Source of the DNA: CALFXN01 sp937957815
GTDB taxonomy: Bacteria > Synergistota > Synergistia > Synergistales > Aminobacteriaceae
Direction of reading: 5' to 3'
Assembly: GCA_036788195.1 (NCBI GenBank)
Contig: DAIQNX010000004.1
Location: 58,545 to 122,544, forward strand
Length of the DNA stretch: 64,000 bases
Of the stretch, positions 1 through 8,911 are shown piece by piece. The notes below the pieces were generated by a model that saw nothing but the letters and a program-made list of their open reading frames with translations, was not told the origin of the DNA and searched no databases. Numbering within the stretch: position 1 is the stretch's first letter; the number at the start of each line of letters is the position of its first letter. The position numbers and the translations under genes are program-made.

Positions 1-423
1 GTTGCGCGAGATATATCTCTCGAAGACGTACGAACCCAGAACCGCGCCTTCGGCGACCGCGCAGCTCGTCGCCTCGTCGGGCTCGTCGGGGAGCAGGATC
101 GTCATCTCGTCTATCTTGAGGGCACGGGCGCGCCGTACCGTCTCCGCCGTGCGGCTGCGAAGATCGTCGACATACGCCCCGTTGCCGAGACACACGAGAA
201 GCACGTTGCCGACGCGGACGCCTTCCGGGGCGTCGGGTATGGGGATGAGCAGCGACTTTCCCTTCTTCGCGACGAATGAGGCATGGTCCATGTGGCGCCG
301 GACGATCGGATACAGCTGTTCGCCGAGCCCGCGGGAAGGCTGCTCGCTCCCCTCTTTCACGAAAACGACGAGGAGTCTCGTCTCAACGACCTCGGGCCTG
401 CCGCATATTCGCAGGACATTCAC
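1..423 (-). CDS. pepA: Leucyl aminopeptidase (M17), N-terminal part, cut by window edge
   Basis: The minus-strand frame stays open to base 1 and gives 141 codons of the non-catalytic N-terminal domain of M17 aminopeptidases. Seen: a VLLVCLGN strand and the family-like stretch EGAVLGSYVFERY near the cut. The metal-binding catalytic domain lies outside the window. I chose the GTG at 423 because AAGGAG lies 11 nt upstream and the family normally begins at this point; an in-frame ATG at 510 has no Shine-Dalgarno and would add 29 residues. M17 enzymes release N-terminal residues from peptides in the cytoplasm. The gene diverges from the nitroreductase at 541. Confidence 0.75.
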   Translation of the reverse strand, partial: MNVLRICGRPEVVETRLLVVFVKEGSEQPSRGLGEQLYPIVRRHMDHASFVAKKGKSLLIPIPDAPEGVRVGNVLLVCLGNGAYVDDLRSRTAETVRRARALKIDEMTILLPDEPDEATSCAVAEGAVLGSYVFERYISRN

Positions 424-540
424 GGAATCGATCACTCCTTCGCGATATCGAACGGACGACGGGATATTCCGTTCCGGAAACACATTCGCTATGATATCCG
501 ATAGAATCATTCTCGAAAACTGCCGAAGGGAGAGGATATC

Positions 541-1137
541 ATGAATCACGACGCGCCGGTCGGACACCCCGTTCTCGAGGCGATCGCGCGAAGATGGAGT
601 CCGAGGGCATTTTCACCCGTTCCGGTCAACCACGGTACGATTCTCTCGCTGCTCGAGGCGGCACGATGGGCCCCGTCCGCGTACAACGAACAGCCGTGGA
701 GGTTTCTCGTCGCGATGCGCGGGGACGGAGACGCGTTCGATCTCGCGCTTTCGTGTCTTGTCGAGGGCAACGTCCGATGGGCGAAAGAAGCGCACGCGTT
801 GATGTTCGGCGTGACGAAACGAACGTTCTCGCATAACGGCGCTGAGAACCGCTGGGCCTTTCACGACCTGGGAATGGCAATCGAAAACATGGCGGTCCAG
901 GCCGCCTCGATGGGGCTCTTCGTCCATCCGATGGCCGGATTCAGTGTCGAACGGATCCGCAATCTCTATCGCGTTCCGGAGGGATTCGACCCCGTCACTG
1001 CGATGGCCGTCGGCTACGCGGGAGATCCGGCGCAACTCCCCGACGATCTCCGCGAACGCGAAACCGCTCCCAGGACGCGGATGTCGCTGGAAGACACCGT
1101 TTTCGAAAAATCCTGGGGTGTTCCGTTCCCGAAATGA
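541..1137 (+). CDS. Nitroreductase family protein
   Basis: A 198-residue protein of the FMN-dependent nitroreductase fold. Near the N-terminus RRWSPRAF and WAPSAYNEQPWRF match the family's FMN-binding segments, and a later GMAIENMAVQAASMGL helix is also typical. Such enzymes reduce nitro, quinone or flavin-type substrates with NAD(P)H; the substrate cannot be read from sequence. The ATG is preceded by GGGAGAGG. It is monocistronic, divergent from pepA and followed directly by a bidirectional terminator. Confidence 0.85.
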   Translation: MNHDAPVGHPVLEAIARRWSPRAFSPVPVNHGTILSLLEAARWAPSAYNEQPWRFLVAMRGDGDAFDLALSCLVEGNVRWAKEAHALMFGVTKRTFSHNGAENRWAFHDLGMAIENMAVQAASMGLFVHPMAGFSVERIRNLYRVPEGFDPVTAMAVGYAGDPAQLPDDLRERETAPRTRMSLEDTVFEKSWGVPFPK

Positions 1138-1172
1138 AAAACCGGGGGGCTCTATTCGCCCCCCGGTCGTCT
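1136..1172. terminator. Bidirectional intrinsic terminator
   Basis: ACCGGGGGGC (1141-1150), loop of 7, GCCCCCCGGT (1158-1167) is a perfect 10-bp stem. The minus-strand RNA ends in five U, and the plus-strand RNA in a weaker CGUCUUU. It separates the nitroreductase from the convergent ABC transporter operon. Confidence 0.85.
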
Positions 1173-1178
1173 TTCCGG

Positions 1179-1637
1179 CTATTTCGGATTTCCCGTTCCC
1201 GGCATCTCCTCTTTCGGCGCTTCGTCCTCCTTCGGAGGCGCGACATTGAGTTCGATGCGCCGGTTCCACTCCGCATCCCCGCTCAGAAGCGCCGGGATGC
1301 TCAGGAGATTTCCGCCGTCGTACCGGATGACGAAGCGGTGCTCGGATGTCGCCGTGACGGTCTCCTCGTCGTCGGAGAGGATCTCGACCTTCAGGACGTG
1401 TTTCCGCCCCATCACCGTCATCATGTCCCGGTCCCCTCCCATGATCTCGAGCGGCCGTCCAGAAACTCCGCCGAGCGAAACCCGGATATACGGGAGCGCC
1501 GGGTAGCTTGTGTCGCCGATGGTGATATCCCGGTTGTCGAAGATCAGCGTGTACCCCTTGCCCGACTGGTAGAGGAAGACCGAGAACGCGACGAGCGCGA
1601 GAACGATGAGCGCGTCGATGACGTACTGCCGCTTCAT
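1179..1637 (-). CDS. Small membrane-anchored protein of the ABC importer operon (DUF6672-like)
   Basis: A 152-residue protein with one N-terminal hydrophobic segment (about residues 7-25) and a beta-rich, probably periplasmic remainder ending in a Pro/Glu-rich tail. It is the last gene of the operon and starts 1 bp after the stop of the second permease, with a GGGGGG stretch as ribosome site. Such small proteins accompany DUF3798 transporters; I think it belongs to DUF6672, but this is from memory. Function unknown; a role in assembling or tuning the importer is inferred from position only. Confidence 0.7.
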   Translation of the reverse strand: MKRQYVIDALIVLALVAFSVFLYQSGKGYTLIFDNRDITIGDTSYPALPYIRVSLGGVSGRPLEIMGGDRDMMTVMGRKHVLKVEILSDDEETVTATSEHRFVIRYDGGNLLSIPALLSGDAEWNRRIELNVAPPKEDEAPKEEMPGTGNPK

Positions 1638-1638
1638 G

Positions 1639-2736
1639 CTATGCCGCCCCCCTCAGGCTCCGGCGCGCCCGTTCCCGTTCCTTGTGGCGCCGCCACGAGT
1701 AGAGCACAAGCGCGATCGCGATGACGCCATAGGAGACGAACACCCGGAAGAACTCCCCGAGCTGCGCTTCGCCGATGAGGTACTTTCCGGCCATCGGAGA
1801 GACCACGAACATCAGGTGGAAGAGGATGACGCCGAGGAAGACGTTCGGAATCGTCGCCCTCGAGACGCTCGCCCCGCCGACGAGAAGCGACGCGATGGCG
1901 AACATCCCCGCCTGCTCGTGGCTGTTGTAGGTGTTCATCGTTCCGATGTTCTGGAGGAAGATGATCTGGCCGTAGCACGCGAGAACCGTCGAGATGACGA
2001 TCGAGATGATCCGCGTCCGCTCGACGGGGATTCCCGTGGAGTCGGAAACTTCCTGGTCCTGACCGACCGCGCGCATGTCCTGTCCGAGCTTCGTCCGCGA
2101 GAACCACGTGATGAACAGGCAGAACGCGCCGATCACGAGGAACGTCGCCGCCGGGATCGTGATCCCCATGACATTGAAGGAGAACAGGTCGTCGAGGCAG
2201 TGGCGGATACCCGCGAGGTTCGTGACGTTCCGGATCCCGAAGCCGCGCGACAGCACGAGGGCCGGATTTTTGATCGGGATGATGTTCCCGAATCCGTAGA
2301 GCACGACGAGCTGGTAGACGCCGTTCATGAAGAAGCCGAGGATGAACGAGGTCACCATCTCCCGCCCCTTCGCCTTGTTCAGGATCACGCCGCACATCCA
2401 GCCGAGGAAGATCGCGAGCGGCGTCGAGATGATCATCGCGAGCAACATCCCCTGGATGCCCATGACGTTCCAGTCGGTGATGAAGATGAGCCCGATCTCC
2501 CCCGCCATCGCGCCGAGGACCATCCCGAAGTTGAGTCCCATCCCGGCCATGATCGGGATGAGGAGCGACAGCACGAGGAAGGAGTCCCGGGCGAGCCGCG
2601 CGACCATCTCCTGAACGAGATACTGCGTCGAAAACCGCGAGAGCGGGATCGCGAAGACGCTCAGGAGCACGAAGATGATCGGCACCGCATACTGCACGAG
2701 GAAATGCGAAATCTGTTCCCTGAGAGTGTATTTCAT
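1639..2736 (-). CDS. ABC importer permease, RbsC/BPD_transp_2 type (second subunit)
   Basis: A 365-residue multi-spanning membrane protein of the sugar/nucleoside-type importer permeases. Seen: repeated hydrophobic segments, the family-like GMGLNFGMVLGAMAGEIGL early and LLVGGASVSRATIPNVFLG late. The start at 2736 has AGGTG 8 nt upstream and overlaps the preceding permease stop by 4 bp, so translation is probably coupled. A long upward extension of this frame to 3744 runs antiphase through the first permease and is rejected. It forms the channel with the 2733-3782 product. Confidence 0.88.
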   Translation of the reverse strand: MKYTLREQISHFLVQYAVPIIFVLLSVFAIPLSRFSTQYLVQEMVARLARDSFLVLSLLIPIMAGMGLNFGMVLGAMAGEIGLIFITDWNVMGIQGMLLAMIISTPLAIFLGWMCGVILNKAKGREMVTSFILGFFMNGVYQLVVLYGFGNIIPIKNPALVLSRGFGIRNVTNLAGIRHCLDDLFSFNVMGITIPAATFLVIGAFCLFITWFSRTKLGQDMRAVGQDQEVSDSTGIPVERTRIISIVISTVLACYGQIIFLQNIGTMNTYNSHEQAGMFAIASLLVGGASVSRATIPNVFLGVILFHLMFVVSPMAGKYLIGEAQLGEFFRVFVSYGVIAIALVLYSWRRHKERERARRSLRGAA

Positions 2737-3782
2737 CGGGATTTCACCTTTACGACGCGCGTGAGCGCGTACAGGATCATGCCGTTGGACACCACGATAC
2801 GCACCACCTCTGACATATCGGTCTGGACGATGCTGTTGATGACCGACGGTGTCATCGTCAAAATCCCCTGGAACAGGATGGTTCCGATGATGACGTTCAG
2901 GATCGTCGCCTTGTTGACGGACGCGCCCCCGATGAGGATCGAGGCGACCGCCGGGAAGGCCATGTAGAACGGCCCCATATAGAGCTGGATGAACCCGAAG
3001 CTCTGCTGGTAGACGATGATTCCGATCGCGCCGAGAACCGTCGAGAGGATGACGGAGATCGTCCGCATCCGGTCGACGTCGACGCCCGAGGCGCGGGCGT
3101 AGTCGGGGTTCGATCCGACGGTCGTCATCGCCGTTCCGGTCTTCGTCCTCATGAAGAGCCACATCAGGACGCACAGCAGCGCGAGGAAGAGGAACATCCC
3201 GGTCGGGAAGTAGAAGTATTTCCCCTGCTGGAATGACAGAAAGTCGCTGATCGCCCGGATCCAGTAGCCGTCGACGGAGATCGTCGTCCGGAGCCCCGTT
3301 CCGGCGTACCCCCAGACCATGTTCGGGCTCTTGTAGGGCAGCAGGAGCCACATGATGCACATGAACGCGACCGACGAGAAGCCGACGTAGGTCGCGATCA
3401 TCATCTCGCCGCCCTTGACGCGGTTGAGCAGAAGACCGTACGCCCACCCGAACACCGCCGCGATGGGGATCGCGATGCACATCGCAACCAGGACGCCGAG
3501 GATTCCCGTGAGTTCGAGCTCGATGCTCGTGATCGCCCCGAGAAGACCGGCGATGATCCCGAGCGGCAGGCCGAAGTTGAGGCCGCAGCCCGCCTGGACC
3601 ATCGGCACCATCGCGAGCACCATGACGCCGTTCATCCCGAAGCGCACGAGCGTGTCGCTGATCGAGGCGTCGAGACGGACCTGGACGAACGGCGCGACGA
3701 CGAAAAGTCCGAGGAGGAACAGTGCGATGATGATCCGCGGCCATCCGGCCGCGTCGATGAACGATCTGATCCGCTCCATCAC
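2733..3782 (-). CDS. ABC importer permease, RbsC/BPD_transp_2 type (first subunit)
   Basis: A 349-residue polytopic permease paralogous to the next gene. Landmarks are AGCGLNFGLPLGIIAGLLG near residue 65 and ILIGGASVNKATILNVIIG near residue 285, at the same relative places as in its partner. The likely GTG start overlaps the ATPase stop by 4 bp, with GAGG about 8 nt upstream; the adjacent ATG is an alternative. Two different permeases of this type suggest a heterodimeric channel, as in BMP/nucleoside and autoinducer-2 importers. Confidence 0.88.
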   Translation of the reverse strand: MMERIRSFIDAAGWPRIIIALFLLGLFVVAPFVQVRLDASISDTLVRFGMNGVMVLAMVPMVQAGCGLNFGLPLGIIAGLLGAITSIELELTGILGVLVAMCIAIPIAAVFGWAYGLLLNRVKGGEMMIATYVGFSSVAFMCIMWLLLPYKSPNMVWGYAGTGLRTTISVDGYWIRAISDFLSFQQGKYFYFPTGMFLFLALLCVLMWLFMRTKTGTAMTTVGSNPDYARASGVDVDRMRTISVILSTVLGAIGIIVYQQSFGFIQLYMGPFYMAFPAVASILIGGASVNKATILNVIIGTILFQGILTMTPSVINSIVQTDMSEVVRIVVSNGMILYALTRVVKVKSR

Positions 3783-5392
3783 GCCGTCACCCTCTCCCGT
3801 GTCTTTTCGACCTTGCCGAGCATGAGAAGGCCGAACTCCGTCGAGGGCTCCGTCGCGGGCAGGATTCCGGCGACGCGTCCCTCGTCGACGATCGCGATGC
3901 GGTCGCAGATCGACCGGAGCTCCTCGAGCTCCGAGGAGATCATGACGATCGTCGTCCCGTTCTTCCGGTTGTACTCACGAAGCGTGTCGAGAACGACCTT
4001 CTTCGCCCCGACGTCGATGCCGCGCGTCGGTTCCGCGACGAAGAGGAGCTTCGGTTCGAGCGCGAATGCCTTCGCGAGGCAGATCTTCTGCTGGTTCCCC
4101 CCGGAAAGCTCGACGACGCGCTGCCTCTCCGAGACGCATTTGATCTCAAGCGCCTGAATGTAATGTTTCGCGCATTCGCGGATCGCCGCCGCGTCGCGGA
4201 TCCTGACGAGTCCTCCGAGAATCGGCCGGAGATACCGGTTCTGCACCTGGAGCGTCGTGAAGATGATATTCCACGAAATTGGTTCCTCGAGGAGGAGCCC
4301 CACGCCACGCCGGTCCTCCGAGACGGCCGCGATGCCCATCGACATCGGCGCCATCGGATCGTTCAGGGGGACGTTGCGGCCGTCGAAGGTCACGGTCCCG
4401 CCGGACGCGTAGAGTCCCATGATTCCGTTTCCGATGCCGAGCTTCCCCTGGCCCGCGAGACCGCCGATGCCGAAGATCTCGCCCCTGTGGATTTCGAGGT
4501 TCACGTCGCGGACCGTCTCGCCGGGCATGTCGACCCACAGGTGCTCGACCGTCAGGACGACGTCGCCGGATGTCCGGTCCGCATCCTCCTGCGTCCGCCT
4601 CGATTGCCCCTGGATCGACCGTCCGACCATCGCGGAGGCGATCGACATGAGGTCGGTCTTTTCGGGTTCGAACTCGCGGACGACCTCTCCGTCGCGGAGG
4701 ACGATGATGGTGTCGCAGACGTCGAGGATTTCCTGAAGTCTGTGGGAGATGAAGATGATCGAAATGCCGAGTCCGGCGAGTTTTTTCATGGATTTGAGGA
4801 GAATCGCCGCCTCCGTCTCGGTGAGGACCGCCGTGGGCTCGTCGAGAACCAGGAGGCGGGTGCGCTCCTTGTCGATTTCCCGTGCGATTTCCGTGAACTG
4901 CTTGTGCCCGACGGGCATCTCGGAAACGCTCATATCCGGGTGGAGGTCGACATTCAGCGTTTCGATCGCCTTTTCGGCGCGCTGACGAATCTTGCGTCTG
5001 TCGAGGGTCTTCAGGCGATCGCCGAACGCTTCGACGAGGATGTTGTATTTCGTGGACTCCCGGTTCAGGACGATGTTTTCGGCCGCCGTGAATCCGGGGA
5101 TAAGGGAAAATTCCTGATGCACCATTCCGACGCCCGCCTCGAGCGCCTCGAAGGGGCTGGCGAATGAAACCTCGTTGCCGTCGATGAAGATCTTGCCTTC
5201 GTATCCGCCGGTCTCCTGAATCACAGGCATTCCGAAAAGGATGTTCATGAGGGTGGACTTGCCCGCGCCATTCTCGCCGACGAGCCCGAGAATCTGTCCC
5301 TTCTTCAGGGTGAAGTTCACGTTCGAGAGAACCCTGTTCCCGAAGTAGGACTTCCCGACCCCTTCCATCCGGAGAAGCTCATGACCTTCCAT
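3779..5392 (-). CDS. ABC importer ATPase with two nucleotide-binding domains (RbsA/MglA type)
   Basis: A 537-residue protein with two ABC domains in tandem, the normal size for this family. The first domain has Walker A GENGAGKST (about residue 40) and Walker B LLVLDEPTAVL. The second is degenerate at Walker A (GLAGQGKLGIGNG), as is usual in this family, but keeps the signature ELSGGNQQK. It energises the two downstream permeases. It lies 135 bp after the binding-protein gene, beyond a terminator-like hairpin, so it is probably made in lower amounts. Confidence 0.92.
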   Translation of the reverse strand: MEGHELLRMEGVGKSYFGNRVLSNVNFTLKKGQILGLVGENGAGKSTLMNILFGMPVIQETGGYEGKIFIDGNEVSFASPFEALEAGVGMVHQEFSLIPGFTAAENIVLNRESTKYNILVEAFGDRLKTLDRRKIRQRAEKAIETLNVDLHPDMSVSEMPVGHKQFTEIAREIDKERTRLLVLDEPTAVLTETEAAILLKSMKKLAGLGISIIFISHRLQEILDVCDTIIVLRDGEVVREFEPEKTDLMSIASAMVGRSIQGQSRRTQEDADRTSGDVVLTVEHLWVDMPGETVRDVNLEIHRGEIFGIGGLAGQGKLGIGNGIMGLYASGGTVTFDGRNVPLNDPMAPMSMGIAAVSEDRRGVGLLLEEPISWNIIFTTLQVQNRYLRPILGGLVRIRDAAAIRECAKHYIQALEIKCVSERQRVVELSGGNQQKICLAKAFALEPKLLFVAEPTRGIDVGAKKVVLDTLREYNRKNGTTIVMISSELEELRSICDRIAIVDEGRVAGILPATEPSTEFGLLMLGKVEKTRERVTA

Positions 5393-5474
5393 GAACCACC
5401 ATCACCTCTTTGCGAAGCAGGGTCCGTAAAGCGCTCCGGGCCCCGTCTCTGATTTCCGACCTGCGCCGCCGCAT

Positions 5475-5505
5475 GGAAAAGGGGAGAGAGGATGCCTCTC
5501 TCCCC
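5475..5505 (-). terminator. Partial terminator between binding protein and ATPase genes
   Basis: On the minus strand GGGGAGAGAGG, 3-nt loop, CCTCTCTCCCC, then UUUUCC. The position just after the binding-protein stop and before the ATPase suggests leaky termination that lowers expression of membrane components. Confidence 0.75.
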
Positions 5506-5527
5506 CCGTGTGACGAAAGGGTATCGG

Positions 5528-6733
5528 TTATTTCACCGTGAAGTACTTCTCGGGGACCGTCAGCTTGGTCATGCCGAGGTAGCCGAGCCCGAACACGTAG
5601 GTGTCCTGATAGAGCAGATAGTGGTTCTTCTTCTTGACGCCCGTCGCGATGTCGGTGTACATGCTGCCGTTCCACTTGGCGCCCGGGGTGTACTTTTCAT
5701 ACGCCGCGGTGATGTCCTTCATCTTGACCTTGAGATCCTTCGGGGTTTCCTTTCTCTCGATGAGGGTCTTGGCGAGTTCGCCGAGAGCCGCGGAGTTCGT
5801 GTAGCCGTAGGAGTACGCCCAGGTTCCCATGCGTTTGGCGCCGCCCTTGGCCGCGACCGCGTCTTCGACCTTCTTCAGGATCTTCGGCCAGTCGCCCTTG
5901 ACGTCGGAGAGTTCGATGCCGAGCGCTCCGGGATACCCCATGAGCGGCGAGGGAAGGTCGGCCTCGACGAAGTAGCCGCCGAGTTCGGCGATTCTCTTGA
6001 GAAGCGGTTCCGTATGCGCGTCGTTCGTGCAGAAGAACGCGGTGTCCTTGCCGTACTTGTCGAGCCAGGCCGGGACCTTCTCGAGGATGAACTGCTGCGC
6101 TCCGGGAACGCCGACGTCGCTCGTGGGATCCGGAGCGGTCTCGAACGCGAACTTCAGGCCGATGTCCTTGCACGCCACTTCCATGATGTTCCGGCGGCGG
6201 GAGAGGAGTTCGTAGCTCATGTGGCGCGGGAAGGAGATGTGGACGAAGGTCTTCGCGCCCATCTTCTTGGCCGCCTCGATGATGAGGTAGCCGCGTGCGA
6301 TGTTGTCGGCGTTGATCACGACGTCCGCGACGGGCTCGATCGTGCCGGGGTCTTCATGCGCTTCTCCGACCATGAGAATGATGTCGGGGCGCTTCTCGCG
6401 GATCTTCTTGAAGGCCGGAGCCGTTCCCGGGATTCCCTGGTTGACGATGATAGCCTTCATCTTGGGATCGTCCGCAAGAGCCGCGATCTGGGAGATCGTC
6501 GTTTCCATTTCCGTCATGAAATTGTCCGGATACGTGATGTGCTGGATCATGCCGCCGTTCTTGACGTCACCGTAGAGCTCGATGAGTTTTTCCGCGCCGC
6601 GGAGATCGTCTTCCGACTGGGAAACCGTCCCGGTGCAGATACCGATGTGGAACGGAGCTTCCGCGGCGAACGCCGCGCCCGACAGCATCAACGCAAGTGC
6701 CAGACCCGTGACGAGTGCCAGTGCCTTCTTCAT
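5528..6733 (-). CDS. Periplasmic substrate-binding protein, DUF3798-like
   Basis: A 401-residue exported protein: Lys-Lys, a hydrophobic core and an AFA/AEA cleavage site at about residue 22, without a lipobox. The mature part has the alternating alpha/beta look of type I periplasmic binding proteins. I recognise it as DUF3798-like by general resemblance, not by search. Ligand unknown. The ATG at 6733 has GGGAGG 8 nt upstream; an upstream in-frame start at 6793 lies inside the promoter region and is rejected. First gene of the importer operon. Confidence 0.8.
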   Translation of the reverse strand: MKKALALVTGLALALMLSGAAFAAEAPFHIGICTGTVSQSEDDLRGAEKLIELYGDVKNGGMIQHITYPDNFMTEMETTISQIAALADDPKMKAIIVNQGIPGTAPAFKKIREKRPDIILMVGEAHEDPGTIEPVADVVINADNIARGYLIIEAAKKMGAKTFVHISFPRHMSYELLSRRRNIMEVACKDIGLKFAFETAPDPTSDVGVPGAQQFILEKVPAWLDKYGKDTAFFCTNDAHTEPLLKRIAELGGYFVEADLPSPLMGYPGALGIELSDVKGDWPKILKKVEDAVAAKGGAKRMGTWAYSYGYTNSAALGELAKTLIERKETPKDLKVKMKDITAAYEKYTPGAKWNGSMYTDIATGVKKKNHYLLYQDTYVFGLGYLGMTKLTVPEKYFTVK

Positions 6734-6781
6734 GAACCTGCCTCCCTTGTAAGATATGGTGATGCGGACCATACGATCAAA

Positions 6782-6810
6782 AGCGTATCCCAAGCCGTGG
6801 AACCTGTCAA
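6782..6810 (-). promoter_or_regulatory. Sigma-70 type promoter of the DUF3798 importer operon
   Basis: TTGACA (6805-6810), 17-bp spacer, TACGCT (6782-6787) on the minus strand, about 50 bp upstream of the binding-protein start. It sits 20 bp beyond the htpG stop, and no terminator separates the two. Confidence 0.7.
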
Positions 6811-6829
6811 TGCCAAAATAAAAGGGAAA

Positions 6830-8809
6830 TTAATTTATATGATCGTTCTCCCCGGAACCCAAGTTCGCGATCTTTCCGAGGTACCCCTCCATCACCATCG
6901 CGATCCCTCGCGCGAGATCCGGCAGCTTCTCCGGAACGACCCCCTCCGCAAGAAGGGTCTGATTGTACAGGAGTCCGAGAAGCGACGTCTTCTCCGCGTC
7001 GTCCATCGACGCGATCCGGGCGTTCATCCCGGCAACGAGCGGATGTTCCGCGTTGAGTTCGAGGATCCTCTTCGTCGGCGGAACGGCCTGTCCCATCTCC
7101 CGGAACATGCGCTCCATCTGCGGAGAGAGCGCGTTCGGATCCGAAACGAGACGGGCAGGGGACGACGTCAGATGTTCGGAGATCCGGACATCCCGGACGA
7201 CATCCGAAAGGACCGTCTTCGCGGCGTCGATCAGCGATCGCAGCGACTCGGCACGCACGCCTGCCGCGGATTCGTCGTCTTTCCTCGCGCCCGTTCTCCG
7301 GGGGACCACTCCTTCCCTGGTGACCGGAAGGAGCTTCTTCTCCCTGTATTCGAAGGTCATCGGCATGACGAGATCGTCGACCGGATCGCAGAGCAGCAGA
7401 ACCTCGCGCCGCTCGGCGACGAACGCCTCGAGGTGCGGGGAACTCCGGAGCGTCTCGCAGTCGCGTCCGGTCAGGTAGTAGATTTCGTCCTGTCCTTCGG
7501 CCATCCGTGAAACATACTCGTCGAGCGTCGTATCGCCTCCGTCTTTCGTGGTCTTCCAGAGGCACAGGTCGAGAATCTGTTCTTTCATGTCGGGGTCCCG
7601 GACGATCCCCTCCTTGAGAACGGCGCCGAATTCACTCCAGAACGAACGGTAGGCGTCGCGGTCCTCGTCGCGGAGCTTTTTCAGGCTCGCGAGCACCCGA
7701 CGGACGAGACTCCGCTTCATGATGCGGAGCTTCGGATCGTTCTGCAGGATCTCGCGGGAGATGTTCAGGGGCAGGTCCTCCGAATCGATGACCCCGTGGA
7801 GGAATCTGAGATATCCGGGGACGATCTCCTCGCATCCGCTCATGATGAATACACGTCTGATATAGAGGCTGACGCCGCTCTGCCGTTCCCTGAAAAGAAG
7901 ATCGGCGGGCGCCTTCGACGGAACGAAGACGAGCCCGCGGAATTCGGTCGCTCCTTCGGCGGAGAAGACGATTCTGCGGAGCGGCGGATTGGTGTCGTGA
8001 GAAAGATGTCTGTAGAACTCCGAATACTCGTCCGCGGAGACTTCGGATTCCGGCCGCGTCCAGATGGCCTTCATCGAATTCAGGACGACGTCCTCCGTCG
8101 CGCCCTTTCCATCTTCCTCCGACGATACGGCCATCTCGATAGGATAGGACACGAAATCGGAGTACTTCCGGACGATCTCGCGAATCTTCCATTCCGCCAG
8201 GTAGTCCTCCACGCCTCTTTCCTCGTCCTCGGGCTTGAGATGGAGCGACACGGTCGTCCCCGTGCCCCCGGGAAGCGAGGCGAACGCGCCCGGTTCTCCG
8301 CTCGGTTCGATCGTGTAGGTTCCGTCGCCCGACGATTCGAAGCGCCACGTTTCCGAGGTTCCCGCCCGTCGCGTCACGAGGACGACCCTGTCCGCGACCA
8401 TGAAGCTCGAATAGAACCCCACGCCGAACTGGCCGATCAGAAGCTCCGCCATATTCTCTCCCGGCTGTTCCTTCACGCGGTCGAGAAACTCCTTCGTACC
8501 GGAGCGCGCGATCGTGCCGAGGAAATCGACGATTTCGCCGCGCGTCATTCCGATGCCGTTGTCCGATATCGAGAGAACATGGTTCGTCTCGTCGCGGTCG
8601 ATCCGGATCTTCGGCGCGTATTCCGAAGCGATTTCGGGATTCCGGATCGCCTCGAGACGGCGCTTGTCGAGCGCGTCCGACGCGTTCGATATCAACTCTC
8701 TCAGGAAGATTTCCCGATGCGAGTAGACCGAGTAGATCATCATCTCGAGAATCTGTTTCGCTTCCGTCTGAAACTCGCGCCGCTCCGCGGCGCCGCTATG
8801 GGCTGTCAC
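6830..8809 (-). CDS. htpG: Molecular chaperone HtpG (Hsp90)
   Basis: A 659-residue Hsp90. ATP-binding GHKL motifs are ELISNASDALDK (about residue 40), DNGIGM (about 80) and QFGVGFYS (about 125), followed by middle and C-terminal domains of normal size. It helps client proteins fold in the cytoplasm with ATP. GTG at 8809 is chosen because AAGGAG lies 10 nt upstream and because the 19 extra residues from 8866 would be encoded by terminator and leader sequence. No separate promoter is evident between the upstream terminator and the start. Confidence 0.95.
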   Translation of the reverse strand: MTAHSGAAERREFQTEAKQILEMMIYSVYSHREIFLRELISNASDALDKRRLEAIRNPEIASEYAPKIRIDRDETNHVLSISDNGIGMTRGEIVDFLGTIARSGTKEFLDRVKEQPGENMAELLIGQFGVGFYSSFMVADRVVLVTRRAGTSETWRFESSGDGTYTIEPSGEPGAFASLPGGTGTTVSLHLKPEDEERGVEDYLAEWKIREIVRKYSDFVSYPIEMAVSSEEDGKGATEDVVLNSMKAIWTRPESEVSADEYSEFYRHLSHDTNPPLRRIVFSAEGATEFRGLVFVPSKAPADLLFRERQSGVSLYIRRVFIMSGCEEIVPGYLRFLHGVIDSEDLPLNISREILQNDPKLRIMKRSLVRRVLASLKKLRDEDRDAYRSFWSEFGAVLKEGIVRDPDMKEQILDLCLWKTTKDGGDTTLDEYVSRMAEGQDEIYYLTGRDCETLRSSPHLEAFVAERREVLLLCDPVDDLVMPMTFEYREKKLLPVTREGVVPRRTGARKDDESAAGVRAESLRSLIDAAKTVLSDVVRDVRISEHLTSSPARLVSDPNALSPQMERMFREMGQAVPPTKRILELNAEHPLVAGMNARIASMDDAEKTSLLGLLYNQTLLAEGVVPEKLPDLARGIAMVMEGYLGKIANLGSGENDHIN

Positions 8810-8845
8810 GCTGTCCGCTCTCCTTTCGAAATGTGGTCCGAGACA

Positions 8846-8887
8846 CAAAAAGGCGGCAGACCGCACACCCTCGAGGTGCGGTCTGCC
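8846..8887 (-). terminator. Intrinsic terminator after the transglycosylase gene
   Basis: A perfect 12-bp stem GGCAGACCGCAC (8855-8866) and GTGCGGTCTGCC (8876-8887) with a 9-nt loop; on the minus strand it is followed by CGCCUUUUUGUG. htpG starts only 37 bp downstream, so part of htpG transcription may be read-through. Confidence 0.85.
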
Positions 8888-8911
8888 TCCATCCTTCCCC
8901 TTGTCCTTCCC

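Noticed and set aside
1606..2967. Long plus-strand frame opposite the permeases
   Set aside because: Low-complexity Arg/Asp/Glu-rich product antisense to clear genes, a typical result of GC-rich third positions. The same applies to 5492-7510, 7796-9619, 12916-15294, 24446-26221 and 59636-61018.
1639..3744. A single 701-residue minus-strand frame
   Set aside because: Only its lower half (to 2736) is the second permease; the upper half is out of phase across the first permease gene and lacks membrane-protein character.
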